Source: JAJXWB01 sp037044955 (GTDB taxonomy: Bacteria; Pseudomonadota; Alphaproteobacteria; Rhizobiales; Beijerinckiaceae). Taken from it: DNA of 64,000 nucleotides. Below the pieces are notes generated by a model that worked only from the letters and a program-made list of their open reading frames with translations, was not told the origin of the DNA and made no database searches. A program made the translations under genes and the position numbers. Where the stretch lies: contig JBAOHX010000005.1 of NCBI GenBank assembly GCA_037044955.1, positions 1-64,000 on the forward strand. Reading direction: 5' to 3'. This document shows, one piece after another, positions 7,730 through 16,018 of this stretch. Numbering within the stretch: the first letter of the stretch is position 1; the number at the start of each line of letters is the position of its first letter.

Positions 7730-8836
7730 TCAATCTTCGCCGAGGAGCCGTCTTTCCGCGTCGAGGACCGCTCGATCTTCGCGGTAGGAATGGGTGCGGC
7801 CGGCCGGGTCGGTCAGCCGCCAGCCGCCGGCGCCGTCGGGCGAGGCGGCCTCGGCGCCCAGCGGAATTTTGCCGTAGCCGCCGGGAATGTCGAGCACGTA
7901 GGCGGGACGCGCGAGGCCGGAGATGCGCCGCATCGCCTCCGCGACGATGCGGCGGCCCTCCTCCACGCCCAGGCGGAAATGGGCCGTGCCGGGCGCGAGA
8001 TCGGGGTGGTGCAGGTAATAGGGCTTCACGCCGGCCTCGACGAAGGCGCGCATGAGGGCGGCCAGCGTGTCGGGATCGTCGTTCACGCCCTTGAGCAGCA
8101 CGGTCTGGCTGACGAGCGGCACGCCGGCCGCCGCGAAACGCGCCAGCGCGGCGCGCGCCTCCGGCCCGAGTTCGCGCGGATGGTTGGCGTGCAGCGCGAC
8201 CCAGGTCGCGACGCCTTCGGTCTTGATCGCAGCCACGAGTTCGTCGGTGACGAGATCGGGCGCGGCGACGGGCACGCGCGTATGGAAGCGCAGGACCTTC
8301 ACATGCCCGATGGCGGCGATGGCGCGCGCCGTTTCCGCGAGCCGGCGCGGCGACAGGGCCAGCGGATCGCCGCCGGTGAGGATAACCTCCCAGATCTGCG
8401 GCCGCGCGCGGATGTAGGCGAGCGCCGTTTCGAGCGCCTGCGGCGACAGCATGCCGCCCTTGGCCGCGCCGACCGTCTCGCGGCGGAAGCAGAAGCGGCA
8501 ATAGACCGGGCAGGCGGCGACGATCTTCAGCAGCACGCGGTCGGGATAGCGATGGACGAGCCCTTCACATGGGGAGTGCGCGTCGTCGCCGATGGGATCG
8601 GCAAGCTCCCGCGGCAGAGTCTCGAGTTCGCGGGCGTCAGGCACGAACTGGCGGGCGATCGGGTCGGCCGGATCGGCGCGGTCGACGAGGGCGGCGAGAT
8701 GGCCGGTCATGGCCGCCGAATAGCGCGCCGCCACCCGGCCGAGCGCATCGGCGGCGGCGGGCGCGATCAGGCCGGCGTCCGCGAAATCGGCGGGCCGGGT
8801 CAGCGTGCGCGGGCGTGGCGGTTCTGATCGGGTCAC
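7730..8836 (-). CDS. epmB: EF-P beta-lysylation protein EpmB (lysine 2,3-aminomutase family)
   Basis: Radical SAM, PLP-dependent aminomutase that isomerises L-alpha-lysine to (R)-beta-lysine for attachment to elongation factor P. Seen: the 4Fe-4S motif CPVYCRFC with cysteines 109, 113 and 116; LTGGDPLAL; HTRVPV; HHPDLAPGTAHFR; and IPGGYGKIPL, whose lysine is the PLP anchor in this family. At 368 residues it lacks the extra domain of true catabolic KamA enzymes, as expected for EpmB. The start is a GTG at 8836. It lies with epmA and efp; a toxin-antitoxin pair separates it from epmA. Confidence 0.88.
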   Translation of the reverse strand: MTRSEPPRPRTLTRPADFADAGLIAPAAADALGRVAARYSAAMTGHLAALVDRADPADPIARQFVPDARELETLPRELADPIGDDAHSPCEGLVHRYPDRVLLKIVAACPVYCRFCFRRETVGAAKGGMLSPQALETALAYIRARPQIWEVILTGGDPLALSPRRLAETARAIAAIGHVKVLRFHTRVPVAAPDLVTDELVAAIKTEGVATWVALHANHPRELGPEARAALARFAAAGVPLVSQTVLLKGVNDDPDTLAALMRAFVEAGVKPYYLHHPDLAPGTAHFRLGVEEGRRIVAEAMRRISGLARPAYVLDIPGGYGKIPLGAEAASPDGAGGWRLTDPAGRTHSYREDRAVLDAERRLLGED

Positions 8837-8851
8837 AAGTCTCTTGTCGAT

Positions 8852-9151
8852 CTAGCTGTCGGGAAACAAGATTTTTTCGTAGTCGCGCGCGCCGTGCAGA
8901 ACATGAAGGATTTCGACGGCCTGCCCGGAAACGCGATAGAAGATCAGATAGTCGCCGAAAGGGCGACGGCGGATGCCGCGGTCTTCCCAACGCGGCAGGA
9001 GCGGAAAGGCGCGGGGCGTGTCGGCGAGGCGCATGCAGCGGTCATGGAGATCGGCAACGAATGTCTCGGCGCGCGCCGGATTGTCGGCGCCAATCGCATG
9101 ACCGATCTGCAAGAGGTCGGCAAGCGCGGCGTCGGTGACGACGACCTTCAC
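8852..9151 (-). CDS. ParE/RelE-superfamily toxin
   Basis: 99-residue toxin of the ParE/RelE fold. Seen: N-terminal strand KVVVTDAALADLLQI, helix AETFVADLHDRC, the conserved PRAFPLLPRWEDRGIRR, and the terminal strands DYLIFYRV and VEILHVLHGARD, which carry the usual Arg/Tyr/His surface. ParE proteins poison gyrase, RelE proteins cleave mRNA; the order antitoxin-then-toxin and the partner's type favour ParE. Its ATG overlaps the antitoxin stop by 4 bp. It ends 15 bp before the epmB start. Confidence 0.85.
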   Translation of the reverse strand: MKVVVTDAALADLLQIGHAIGADNPARAETFVADLHDRCMRLADTPRAFPLLPRWEDRGIRRRPFGDYLIFYRVSGQAVEILHVLHGARDYEKILFPDS

Positions 9152-9459
9152 TTTGCAGGTTTCTTGGCTGGTCCCCTGGCGGATTTCTTCTCCGGCAGAT
9201 TGAGCTCCGTGCGCAATCGTCGCAAGGCTTCATCGAGAGGCAACGTGCGGCCGGCTTCGGCGTCGGCGACGCCGCGCGCCAGCGCAGCGTCGAGCGCCGC
9301 CAGTTTCTCGGCGCGTTCGCGCTCCTTCAAAAAACGGTCGCGGACGAGATCCCGGACGTATTCGCTGCTCGAGGCGAATGCGCCGCGGCGGACTTCCTCG
9401 CGGACGAACCGCTCGAGTTCCGGCGTGAGAGTCAGCGTCATCTGCCCTGCGGGCTTCAT
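9148..9459 (-). CDS. ParD-like ribbon-helix-helix antitoxin
   Basis: 103-residue antitoxin that neutralises the adjacent toxin and probably represses its own promoter. Seen: MTLTLTPELERFVREEV, the beta-strand/helix of a ribbon-helix-helix fold, and the ParD signature FASSSEYVRDLVRDRFLK, followed by a charged helix for toxin binding and a Lys/Pro/Ala-rich tail (KKSARGPAKKPAK). The ATG at 9459 follows GAGGAGATCGAG; an internal ATG at 9441 is also possible. The intergenic segment 9460-9525, relatively AT-rich, is the likely autoregulated promoter. Confidence 0.85.
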   Translation of the reverse strand: MKPAGQMTLTLTPELERFVREEVRRGAFASSSEYVRDLVRDRFLKERERAEKLAALDAALARGVADAEAGRTLPLDEALRRLRTELNLPEKKSARGPAKKPAK

Positions 9460-9525
9460 CTCGATCTCCTCGTTGAAAGTGTAATATAGTGTAAATCACT
9501 TTCCGGACAACGAAGGAATGTGGCG

Positions 9526-10557
9526 TCAGGCGCCGGCCACCGGCGTCCACAGGACCTGCTCGATCCGCTCGGCGCCGGCCGCCAGCATGACCAGCCGGTC
9601 GAAGCCGAGCGCGACGCCGCTCGCCTCCGGCATGATTTCGAGCGCGGCGAGAAAATCCTCGTCGATCGGATAGGCCTCGCCGTAGCGCCGTTGCTTCTCG
9701 GCCATCGACGCCTCGAAACGCGCGCGCTGCTCGATCGGGTCGACAAGTTCGCCAAAACCGTTCGCGAGTTCGACGCCGCAGGCGTACATCTCGAACCGCT
9801 CGGAAACCCTGTCGTCGCCGGGCTTGAGGCGCGCCAGCGCCGCCTCGCGGGCGGGATATTCGGTGAGCAGGGTCAGGCGGCCGCGGCCGAGTTCCGGCTC
9901 GATCCGCACGTTGAGGATTTTCGAGAACAGGTCCGACCAGTCGTCGTCCTCCGCCACGCGGATGGAGAGCGCGGTCGCGGCTGTCGCCAGGGCCTCGCGG
10001 TCATCCAGCGCCGCCAGCAGGTCGAGGCCGGCGAAACGGCCGAAAGCCTCGGCCACGGTGAGGATTTCGGGCTCGGCGAAGGGATCGGCCGTCCGCCCGC
10101 GAAACGTCAGCGTCCCGCCGCCGGCGGCCTTCGCCGCGGCGCGCGCCAGCGCGACGCAATCGGCCATGATCGCGGCATAGGGCGCGCGGGCGCGGTACCA
10201 TTCCAGCATGGTGAATTCGGGATGGTGCAGCGCGGAGCGCTCGCGGTTCCGGAAGGCGCGGGCGAAAGTGAAGATGCGCTCCTCGCCCGCCGCCAGCAGC
10301 TTCTTGCACGCGAATTCCGGCGAAGTATGCAGGTAGAGTTGCGAGCGCGATCCGTCGCCGGCGATCAGCTCCGTGGCGAAGGCCGACAGATGCGTCTCGT
10401 TGCCGGGCGAGACCTGCAGGCAGGCGGTTTCGACCTCCTCGAAGCCCTCGGCTTGAAAAAAGGCGCGGCAGGCATTAGCAATCCGGCCGCGCGCCTTGAG
10501 GAAATCACGGCGATCGGCGTAAACGTGCGGCGCCCACCAGGGCGAAGCGTCGTGCAT
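9526..10557 (-). CDS. epmA: EF-P--(R)-beta-lysine ligase EpmA (GenX/PoxA)
   Basis: Class II lysyl-tRNA-synthetase paralogue that transfers beta-lysine to a conserved lysine of EF-P. Seen: the class II motif 2 region SPEFACKKLLAAGEERIF and FARAFRNRERSALHHPEF, EMYACGVELANGFGELVDP, and motif 3 GVALGFDRLVMLAAG. It lacks the N-terminal anticodon-binding domain of LysS, and 343 residues is the normal size of EpmA. It is divergent from efp across 130 bp and reads towards the toxin-antitoxin pair and epmB. Confidence 0.92.
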   Translation of the reverse strand: MHDASPWWAPHVYADRRDFLKARGRIANACRAFFQAEGFEEVETACLQVSPGNETHLSAFATELIAGDGSRSQLYLHTSPEFACKKLLAAGEERIFTFARAFRNRERSALHHPEFTMLEWYRARAPYAAIMADCVALARAAAKAAGGGTLTFRGRTADPFAEPEILTVAEAFGRFAGLDLLAALDDREALATAATALSIRVAEDDDWSDLFSKILNVRIEPELGRGRLTLLTEYPAREAALARLKPGDDRVSERFEMYACGVELANGFGELVDPIEQRARFEASMAEKQRRYGEAYPIDEDFLAALEIMPEASGVALGFDRLVMLAAGAERIEQVLWTPVAGA

Positions 10558-10648
10558 CAGGCCATTTCTTATGCGTTGCGGCAGGCCGGATCGCTCTCGT
10601 GCGATCCCCTGAAGTCCGGCGGACCATAGTCCGGGCGCCCGCGACCTT

Positions 10649-10680
10649 CAATCGAACTCGCAATCGAACTCGCAATCGAG
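10649..10680 (+). repeat. Tandem 12-bp repeat in the efp leader
   Basis: Two perfect copies of caatcgaactcg and a partial third (caatcgag) end 7 bp before the efp start codon. The repeat occupies the place where the ribosome-binding site is expected; the last unit supplies GAG-GAC as a weak one. Copy-number change here would alter the efp leader. Confidence 0.8.
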
Positions 10681-10687
10681 GACACAA

Positions 10688-11257
10688 ATGAGAGTCATCG
10701 CCTCCTCCATCCGCAAGGGCAACATCATCGAGCACGAGGACGGCCAGCTCTACGTCGTGCTGACTGCCGAGAGCTTCCATCCCGGCAAGGGCACGCCCAC
10801 CACCCAGATCGACATGCGCCGCCTCAGCGACGGCGTGAAGGTGTCGAACCGCTACAAGACGACCGAGCAGGTCGAGCGCGCCTTCGTGGAAGACCACGAC
10901 TTCTCGTATCTCTACCAGGACGGCGACGGCTTCACCTTCATGAACGACGAGAACTACGAGCAGGTGATCGTCACCAAGGACACGATCGGCGACCAGGCGG
11001 TCTTCCTGCAGGAAGGCATGAAGGTCATCCTGTCGATGTTCAACGGCAATGCGGTGGGCATCCAGTTGCCGGCGCGCGTGACGCTCGAGATCACCGAGAC
11101 CGAGCCCGCGATCAAGAACCAGACGGCGTCCTCGTCCTACAAGCCGGCTATCCTGTCGAACGGCGCCAAGACCATGGTGCCGCCGCACATCCAGGTCGGC
11201 ACGCGCGTCGTGATCCAGACCGAGGACGGCTCCTACGTCGAGCGCGCCAAGGACTGA
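10688..11257 (+). CDS. efp: Elongation factor P
   Basis: Translation factor that binds between the P and E sites and relieves stalling at polyproline stretches. Seen: the three-domain EF-P length (189 residues), the modification loop SFHPGKGTPTTQ with Lys34 as the residue expected to be beta-lysylated, the domain II sequence VERAFVEDHDFSYLYQDGDG, and the C-terminal signature GTRVVIQTEDGSYVERAKD. The presence of epmA and epmB alongside shows this EF-P is of the lysine-modified type rather than the arginine-rhamnosylated type. A strong hairpin terminator follows. Confidence 0.97.
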   Translation: MRVIASSIRKGNIIEHEDGQLYVVLTAESFHPGKGTPTTQIDMRRLSDGVKVSNRYKTTEQVERAFVEDHDFSYLYQDGDGFTFMNDENYEQVIVTKDTIGDQAVFLQEGMKVILSMFNGNAVGIQLPARVTLEITETEPAIKNQTASSSYKPAILSNGAKTMVPPHIQVGTRVVIQTEDGSYVERAKD

Positions 11258-11274
11258 GGGCGCGACCTACAGGA

Positions 11275-12696
11275 TCAGGCCGGCGCCGGCGCTATCGCCG
11301 CGCCGGCCTTTTTCTTTTCCGGCTTCTTGTTCCCGGGCGCCGGCGCCGCGCCTTTCGCGACGACCAGCGCGGCATGGTCGGCCTTCGTCTGCTTCGCGTA
11401 TTTCATCGCAAACGACGCCAGCGCGTCGTCGAAGACTTCGCTGCGGCCCATGTAGCCCGAAATGACCGCCGGATCGCCGGACCGGGCGTGGGCGCGCGCG
11501 AGCGTGCGGCCGCAGAGTCGCGCATAGGCCGGCAGCGCCTCGCCCTCCAGCACTTCGCCGAGCGAACCGAGGCGGCGATTCTTCAGTTGGCGCACGTAGA
11601 AATGCCTGTTGCGCGCGGGCTCCTCGACCCAGCCGAGCAGCACGTCGCTCGCCGCCTGCAGGATGCGCTGGCCCTCGACGACGCGGCGGCCCTGCTCCCG
11701 CGCCCATACCGAACGCGGCGCGACGCGCTCGAGCACGGAAGGCAGGGCTTCCTTCACCTGCAGGAACAGCGGCTCGCCGTCGCCCGACAGGAAGAGCCCG
11801 ATGGCGCAGAACGTGCCGACCGAGCCGACGCCGACGACCTTGAAGGCGAAGTCGACCAGCCTGTAGCGCGAGAGAAGCGCCGCGCGGTCTGGCGTCAGGC
11901 CCGCGAGATAGCCGGCGAAGGCCGCTTCCGGATCGAAGGCCTCGCCGGCTTCCGCGGGATCGAGATGGAAGATCGTGTCGTCGCGATCCTCGATGCGCGC
12001 GACGCCCTTCTTCGATGTCGCCAGATGCGGGAAATTGTCGTCGCGGTCGAGATCGGGCCCCGCCTTCATCAGCGCGGCGCGCAAGCGTCTGGCAAGCTGC
12101 GGATCGGAGAAGGACGCGATCTGTTGCGCGAGATCGATGCGGCTGCGCCAGATCTCGACCGGCGACAGCAGCGCCATATCCTGCATGTGACGGCGGTAGG
12201 CCGCGACCGCTCCGGCGGCATAGGCGCGCGCCCTGCGGTCGGAAAAGCCGCCGGCCTGCGCCGCGACCGCGACGGAAGCCGCGAGCCGCTTCACATCGAG
12301 CGTGAAATCGACGCCCGGCAACGTCTCGTCGAAATCGTTGATGTCGAAAAGTATGTTGTGTTCGGGCGAGGCGAAGGCGCCGAAATTCATGATGTGGCAG
12401 TCGCCGCAGCCCTGCACGTCGGCGCCCGCCATCGGCTCGCCCGCAAGGTCCGCCGCCATGACGGCGGCCGCGCCGCGCAGGAAGGCGAAGGGCGATTGCG
12501 TCATGCGCGCGTAGCGAACGGGCAGCAGTTTGGCGATGCGCCCGCCGTCGCTCTCGCCGAGAATGGCGACGGCGTCGCGCTCATGCCGGCCTGCGTAGTC
12601 GCCGTGCTTCTCTCGCGGGCTCGCCTTGCGCAGGGCCTTGCCGCGCGCGTAGCGGGCGCGGCGGGAGCGGTCTTCTGAAATCTCGCGTTCGGCCAT
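11275..12696 (-). CDS. DUF2252 family protein
   Basis: 473-residue protein of family DUF2252, which has a kinase-like fold but no established reaction. Seen: RYARMTQSPFAFLRGAAAVM, the conserved VQGCGDCHIMNFGAFASPEH, FDINDFDETLPGVDFTLDVK, VVGVGSVGTFC and a C-terminal RLCGRTLARAHARSGDP. The His-Asn and Asp-x-x-Asp pattern is reminiscent of aminoglycoside-phosphotransferase-type catalytic loops. The ATG at 12696 is chosen because family homology starts soon after. The tail (NKKPEKKKAGAA...) is low-complexity and overlaps the efp terminator. No functional partner is obvious. Confidence 0.85.
   Translation of the reverse strand: MAEREISEDRSRRARYARGKALRKASPREKHGDYAGRHERDAVAILGESDGGRIAKLLPVRYARMTQSPFAFLRGAAAVMAADLAGEPMAGADVQGCGDCHIMNFGAFASPEHNILFDINDFDETLPGVDFTLDVKRLAASVAVAAQAGGFSDRRARAYAAGAVAAYRRHMQDMALLSPVEIWRSRIDLAQQIASFSDPQLARRLRAALMKAGPDLDRDDNFPHLATSKKGVARIEDRDDTIFHLDPAEAGEAFDPEAAFAGYLAGLTPDRAALLSRYRLVDFAFKVVGVGSVGTFCAIGLFLSGDGEPLFLQVKEALPSVLERVAPRSVWAREQGRRVVEGQRILQAASDVLLGWVEEPARNRHFYVRQLKNRRLGSLGEVLEGEALPAYARLCGRTLARAHARSGDPAVISGYMGRSEVFDDALASFAMKYAKQTKADHAALVVAKGAAPAPGNKKPEKKKAGAAIAPAPA
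11277..11318 (+). terminator. Rho-independent terminator of efp
   Basis: A 10-bp stem (aggccggcgc / gcgccggcct) is followed by a T-rich tail (tttttctttt) on the + strand, starting 20 bp after the efp stop. It lies inside the 3' coding end of the convergent DUF2252 gene, so the same bases encode that protein's Ala/Pro/Lys tail. Confidence 0.85.
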
Positions 12697-12705
12697 GACA
12701 AAAAC

Positions 12706-12738
12706 TCCGGTACGCGGCCTCTGCAACCACGTACCGGA
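12706..12738. promoter_or_regulatory. Inverted repeat upstream of the DUF2252 gene
   Basis: Nine-bp arms tccggtacg and cgtaccgga flank a 15-bp spacer, 10 bp upstream of the DUF2252 start. It could be an operator or a leader hairpin that covers the ribosome-binding region. It is not a terminator, as no T-run follows on either strand. Confidence 0.45.
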
Positions 12739-12780
12739 AAGACATGTCACAACCTAGACGGTTTCAGGCGCAGTCACATT

Positions 12781-13876
12781 TCAGTCAAAAACGACCACGC
12801 CGCGCGCGACGCCGCCCTTGCGGAGCTGCTCGAAGCCTTCGTTGATCTGGTCGAGCGTGTAGGTGCGCGAGATCAGCGAATCGAGGTCGAGCTTCTTGTC
12901 CATGTAGAGGTCGGCGAGGATCGGGAAGTCGATGTCGGGCTGGATCGAGCCGTAGAAGGAGGAAGCCAGCGTCTTCTCCTGGAAGACCATGCCGGCCGGC
13001 GAGATGCCCGCCTTCACCTGCACCGAGGGAATGCCGACCATCGTCGCCCGGCCGCCCGCGCAAAGACAGTCGACGATCTGCAGCACGGTCGCCTCCGAGC
13101 CGATGGCGTCGAAGGCGTAGTCGGCGCCGCCGCCGGTGATCTCGCGCACGCGCTTCACGACATTCTCGGTCTTGGCGTTGATCGTGTGCGTCGCGCCGAA
13201 CTGCTTGGCGTAGTCCAGCTTGTTGTCGAGCAGGTCGACCGCGATGATCTTGCCGCGCGCCGACGAGTTTCGCGCCCTGCACGATGTTGAGGCCGACGCC
13301 GCCGCAGCCGACGACGACGACGCTCGCGCCCGCTTCCACCTTCGCCGAGCGATAGACGGCGCCGACGCCGGTCGCCACCGAGCAGCCGATGATGGCGGCG
13401 ATCGTCCACGGCAGGTCCTTGCGGATCGGCACGAGGTTTTCGAGCGAGCAGACGACCTCTTCGCGGAACGTGCCGATGCGCGCCATCTGGTAGACGGGCT
13501 CGGCCTTGAACTTCAGGCGCGTCGTGCCGTCGGGCATGAGGAAGCCCGGCGCCGAATGGCCGTTGCAGAGCACCGACTTGCCGGAATTGCAGTAGCGGCA
13601 ATGGCCGCAATGCGAGGCGAAGGAGAAGATGACATGGTCGCCGACCGAGACATGCGAGGGGCCGGGACCGACTTCGGTGACGATTCCCGCCGCCTCGTGG
13701 CCCGGCACGAGCGGCAGCTTGGCCGGCCAGTCGCCGTTCATCATGTGCCAGTCGGACATGCACACGCCGGTCGCCTTCATCTTCACGCGCGCCTCGCCGG
13801 CCTTCGGCGGGTCGAGTTCGAGATCGAGAAGTTCGAGCGGCTTGTTGATCTCGGTGAGGACGGCGGCCTTCATCAT
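12781..13876 (-). CDS. Zinc-dependent alcohol dehydrogenase, frameshifted near 13252-13260
   Basis: Medium-chain, zinc-containing alcohol dehydrogenase, oxidising an alcohol with NAD (or a bound nicotinoprotein cofactor). Seen: catalytic zinc ligands Cys39 (GVCMSDWH) and His60-Glu61 (PGHEAAG), structural zinc cysteines 90, 93, 96 and 104 (HCGHCRYCNSGKSVLC), and the Rossmann turn VVGCGGVGLN. After GAKLVGA the frame is lost; one frame over, KIIAVDLLDNKL, ITGGGADYAFDAIGSEAT and the C-terminus GGVARGVVVFD continue to a stop at 12781. Removing one base within gccgcgcgcc restores GAKLVGAGKIIAVD, the family consensus. Whether this is a lesion or an error cannot be told from the sequence. Confidence 0.82.
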
Positions 13877-13937
13877 TGTCTCCCGTTTTGGTCGGACAAT
13901 TGAACGGGAGGCGGGGCGGGCGTCAAGGGCGAGCGCG

Positions 13938-14411
13938 TCAGGAGCTCGCGCCGTCGCGCTCCTGCCCGTCGCCGACGAGCGCGTGATAGGCGAAGCTCAT
14001 CACGCAGGAATAGATGGAAAGGCCGGCCGCCATGAAGAGCGCCGGACCGAAGCCAAGGCCCGCGCCGAGCGCGAACGGGCCGAGGCCCATGAAGGGAAGC
14101 AGGACGAGGCCGGAGCCGACCCAGGCGACAAGGGCGAAGACAAGCCCCTTGCGCAATGGCGTCCGGCCCGGCAGCCGTCGATACAGGCGCGCGAAAATGA
14201 AGCCCCAGATCAGCGCGCCGTTCACGAATGTCAGCGCATAGGCGAGCCAGGGCGAGACCGAAGCGCCGGTCAGCGTCTTCAGCGCGCGCTGGAAATGCTC
14301 GTAGGGCTGGAATTCCGGCAAGACGCCGAGGCGGACTTTCAGGAAGCTGAGCGTCATCTGCGCAAGCGTCCCGGCGAAGCCCGCAAGAAACGATTTCAGC
14401 AAACGAACCAT
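13938..14411 (-). CDS. Small integral membrane protein (DUF6789-like)
   Basis: 157-residue protein with about four hydrophobic segments: LKSFLAGFAGTLAQMTLSFL, WLAYALTFVNGALIWGFIFA, GLVFALVAWVGSGLVLLPFM and GFGPALFMAAGLSIYSCVMS. It resembles small bacterial membrane proteins of the DUF6789/DUF1440 kind, whose function is unknown. The start at 14411 is preferred over an in-frame start at 14465 because the first helix begins right after MVRLLK. No linked pathway genes. Confidence 0.65.
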   Translation of the reverse strand: MVRLLKSFLAGFAGTLAQMTLSFLKVRLGVLPEFQPYEHFQRALKTLTGASVSPWLAYALTFVNGALIWGFIFARLYRRLPGRTPLRKGLVFALVAWVGSGLVLLPFMGLGPFALGAGLGFGPALFMAAGLSIYSCVMSFAYHALVGDGQERDGASS

Positions 14412-14478
14412 CGATGTCCCCGAGCGCGCCGCGCCCGACTTTGCTTTTGCGGCGAATTGCGGCAAGACAGGCGCCGCC

Positions 14479-14555
14479 GGTCCCGTAGCTCAGCAGGATA
14501 GAGCAGCGGTTTCCTAAACCGAAGGTCAGGGGTTCGAATCCCTTCGGGACCGCCA
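14479..14555 (+). tRNA. tRNA-Arg (anticodon CCT)
   Basis: The acceptor stem ggtcccg / cgggacc, D arm tagctcagcaggatagagca, anticodon arm gcggt-ttcctaa-accga with CCT at the anticodon position, T arm aggggttcgaatccct and an encoded 3' CCA form a complete cloverleaf. It reads AGG arginine codons, rare in this GC-rich genome. No duplicated 3' end (attachment site) was found nearby. Confidence 0.95.
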
Positions 14556-14610
14556 TTCGACAAGCCGCCCGGCCCTTGCTAGACCGCGACCATCCACACC
14601 GGGGCTGTTC

Positions 14611-15225
14611 ATGACCATCCGCTATCACGAAGGCGACCTTCCGGCCGGCGTCACGTTTGGCGTGTCGGTGGCCGTCGACACCGAGACGATGGGGCTGCAG
14701 CCGCATCGCGACCGGCTGTGCGTCGTCCAGCTCTCACGCGGCGACGGCTCGGCGGATGTGGTGCGGATCGCCAGGGGGCAGACGCGCGCGCCACGGCTGG
14801 AGGCGCTGCTCGCCGATCCCGCGGTGACCAAGATTTTCCATTTCGCCCGGTTCGACGTCGCCGCGCTCTACAATCGCTTCGGCGTGGTGACGAGCCCGGT
14901 CTATTGCACCAAGATCGCCTCGAAGCTCGCGCGCACCTATACCGACCGGCACGGCCTGAAGGACCTCTTGCGCGAACTGCTCGGCGTGGAAATCTCCAAG
15001 CAGCAGCAGTCCTCCGACTGGGGCGCGGATACGCTCAGCGACGCCCAGCTCGCCTATGCGGCTTCCGACGTCCTGCATCTCCATGCCGTGCGTGAAAAGC
15101 TGGAGGCCATGCTGGCGCGGGAGGGCCGCACGGAGGTCGCGGCGGCCTGTTTCGGCTTCCTGCCGACGCGGGCCAAGCTCGACTTGATGGGCTGGCCCGA
15201 GACCGACATATTCAGTCACGAATAA
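14611..15225 (+). CDS. rnd: Ribonuclease D-type 3'-5' exonuclease
   Basis: DEDD-family 3'-5' exoribonuclease, trimming tRNA precursors or other structured RNA ends. Seen: motif Exo I VDTETMGLQPH, Exo II FHFARFDVAALY, and Exo III YAASDVLHLHAV, which carry the Asp/Glu metal ligands. At 204 residues it contains only the catalytic domain and lacks the HRDC domains of E. coli RNase D, as is common in alphaproteobacteria. It begins 56 bp after the tRNA-Arg gene. Confidence 0.85.
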   Translation: MTIRYHEGDLPAGVTFGVSVAVDTETMGLQPHRDRLCVVQLSRGDGSADVVRIARGQTRAPRLEALLADPAVTKIFHFARFDVAALYNRFGVVTSPVYCTKIASKLARTYTDRHGLKDLLRELLGVEISKQQQSSDWGADTLSDAQLAYAASDVLHLHAVREKLEAMLAREGRTEVAAACFGFLPTRAKLDLMGWPETDIFSHE

Positions 15226-15276
15226 GGAATTATTTCTCGCGGCGGCCTTAACTTCGCCAAAGCGATACCTTGTAAG

Positions 15277-15297
15277 GGCGCGCGCAAAGCGCGCGCC
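15277..15297 (+). other. GC hairpin in the lptC leader
   Basis: Perfect 9-bp stem ggcgcgcgc / gcgcgcgcc with an AAA loop, ending 20 bp before the lptC start. No T-run follows, so it is not a standard terminator. It may stabilise or attenuate the lpt transcript. Confidence 0.5.
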
Positions 15298-15316
15298 TGC
15301 TGGAACCGAAGCCCCG

Positions 15317-16018
15317 ATGTCCGATACGTCGCCGCAATACGAGGAGCGATCGCCTTTCGCCGATTTCGGCGGCAAGCGGCCGACGGCCTTCGTCGACGCG
15401 GGCCGCCACACGGCGCGGGTGCAGTTCCTGCGCCGGGCGATCATCGCCGTCTGCGTCGGCGCGGTCGGCCTGATCGGCTTCATCCTGGCCTTCGATCCGC
15501 TGCACCGCCTGCAGATCGGCGGGTTCTCGGTCGCCAGCGTCGGGCTCGAGGGCACGCGCATCAAGATGGACCGCCCACGGCTCTCGGGCTATCGCGCCGA
15601 CGGCCAGCCCTACGAGATCAAGGCCAATTCCGTCGTGCAGGACACGCGGCGGCCGAAAGTGTTCGAACTCGACAATGTCGACGCCAAGCTCGGCGTGAAG
15701 GACGGCTCGACCACGGCGATCCAGGCCGCCAAGGGCCATTACGACGCCGAGACGGACAAGCTCGAACTCACCGGCGCGGTGCGCGTGCGCAGCGAAGGCC
15801 AGTACGACATGAAGCTGACCCACGCGGCCGTGGACATGCGCGCCTCCAGCATCGAGTCGCGCCAGCCGGTGGTGGTGGATCTGCCGAACGGCCGGATCAA
15901 CGCGGCGGGCGCGACGTTCGAGGACGCCACGCGCAAGCTCGAATTCGCCGGCCCGGTGCATTCGGAATTTCGCGACAATACGCCCGATGCGCCCGCCGAT
16001 GCGGAGAATTCCAATTGA
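15317..16018 (+). CDS. lptC: LPS export ABC transporter periplasmic protein LptC
   Basis: Bitopic inner-membrane protein that passes lipopolysaccharide from LptB2FG to LptA. Seen: a cytosolic N-terminus, one transmembrane helix AIIAVCVGAVGLIGFILAF (about residues 42-60), then a DUF1239/LptC beta-jellyroll with TRIKMDRPRLSGYRADGQP, AIQAAKGHYDAETDKLELT and NGRINAAGATFEDATRKLEF. The length of 233 residues fits alphaproteobacterial LptC. It overlaps lptA by 4 bp (TTGA), so the two are translationally coupled. Confidence 0.9.
   Translation: MSDTSPQYEERSPFADFGGKRPTAFVDAGRHTARVQFLRRAIIAVCVGAVGLIGFILAFDPLHRLQIGGFSVASVGLEGTRIKMDRPRLSGYRADGQPYEIKANSVVQDTRRPKVFELDNVDAKLGVKDGSTTAIQAAKGHYDAETDKLELTGAVRVRSEGQYDMKLTHAAVDMRASSIESRQPVVVDLPNGRINAAGATFEDATRKLEFAGPVHSEFRDNTPDAPADAENSN

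Noticed and set aside
5100..8501. Extension of the MscS-type gene far upstream to 8501
   Set aside because: The extension is Arg/Gly-rich, runs antiparallel in frame to epmB codons and has no signal peptide; the real protein begins at the signal peptide near 7616.
14479..14555. tRNA-Arg as an integration site
   Set aside because: No duplicated tRNA 3' end, integrase or phage gene lies on either side.
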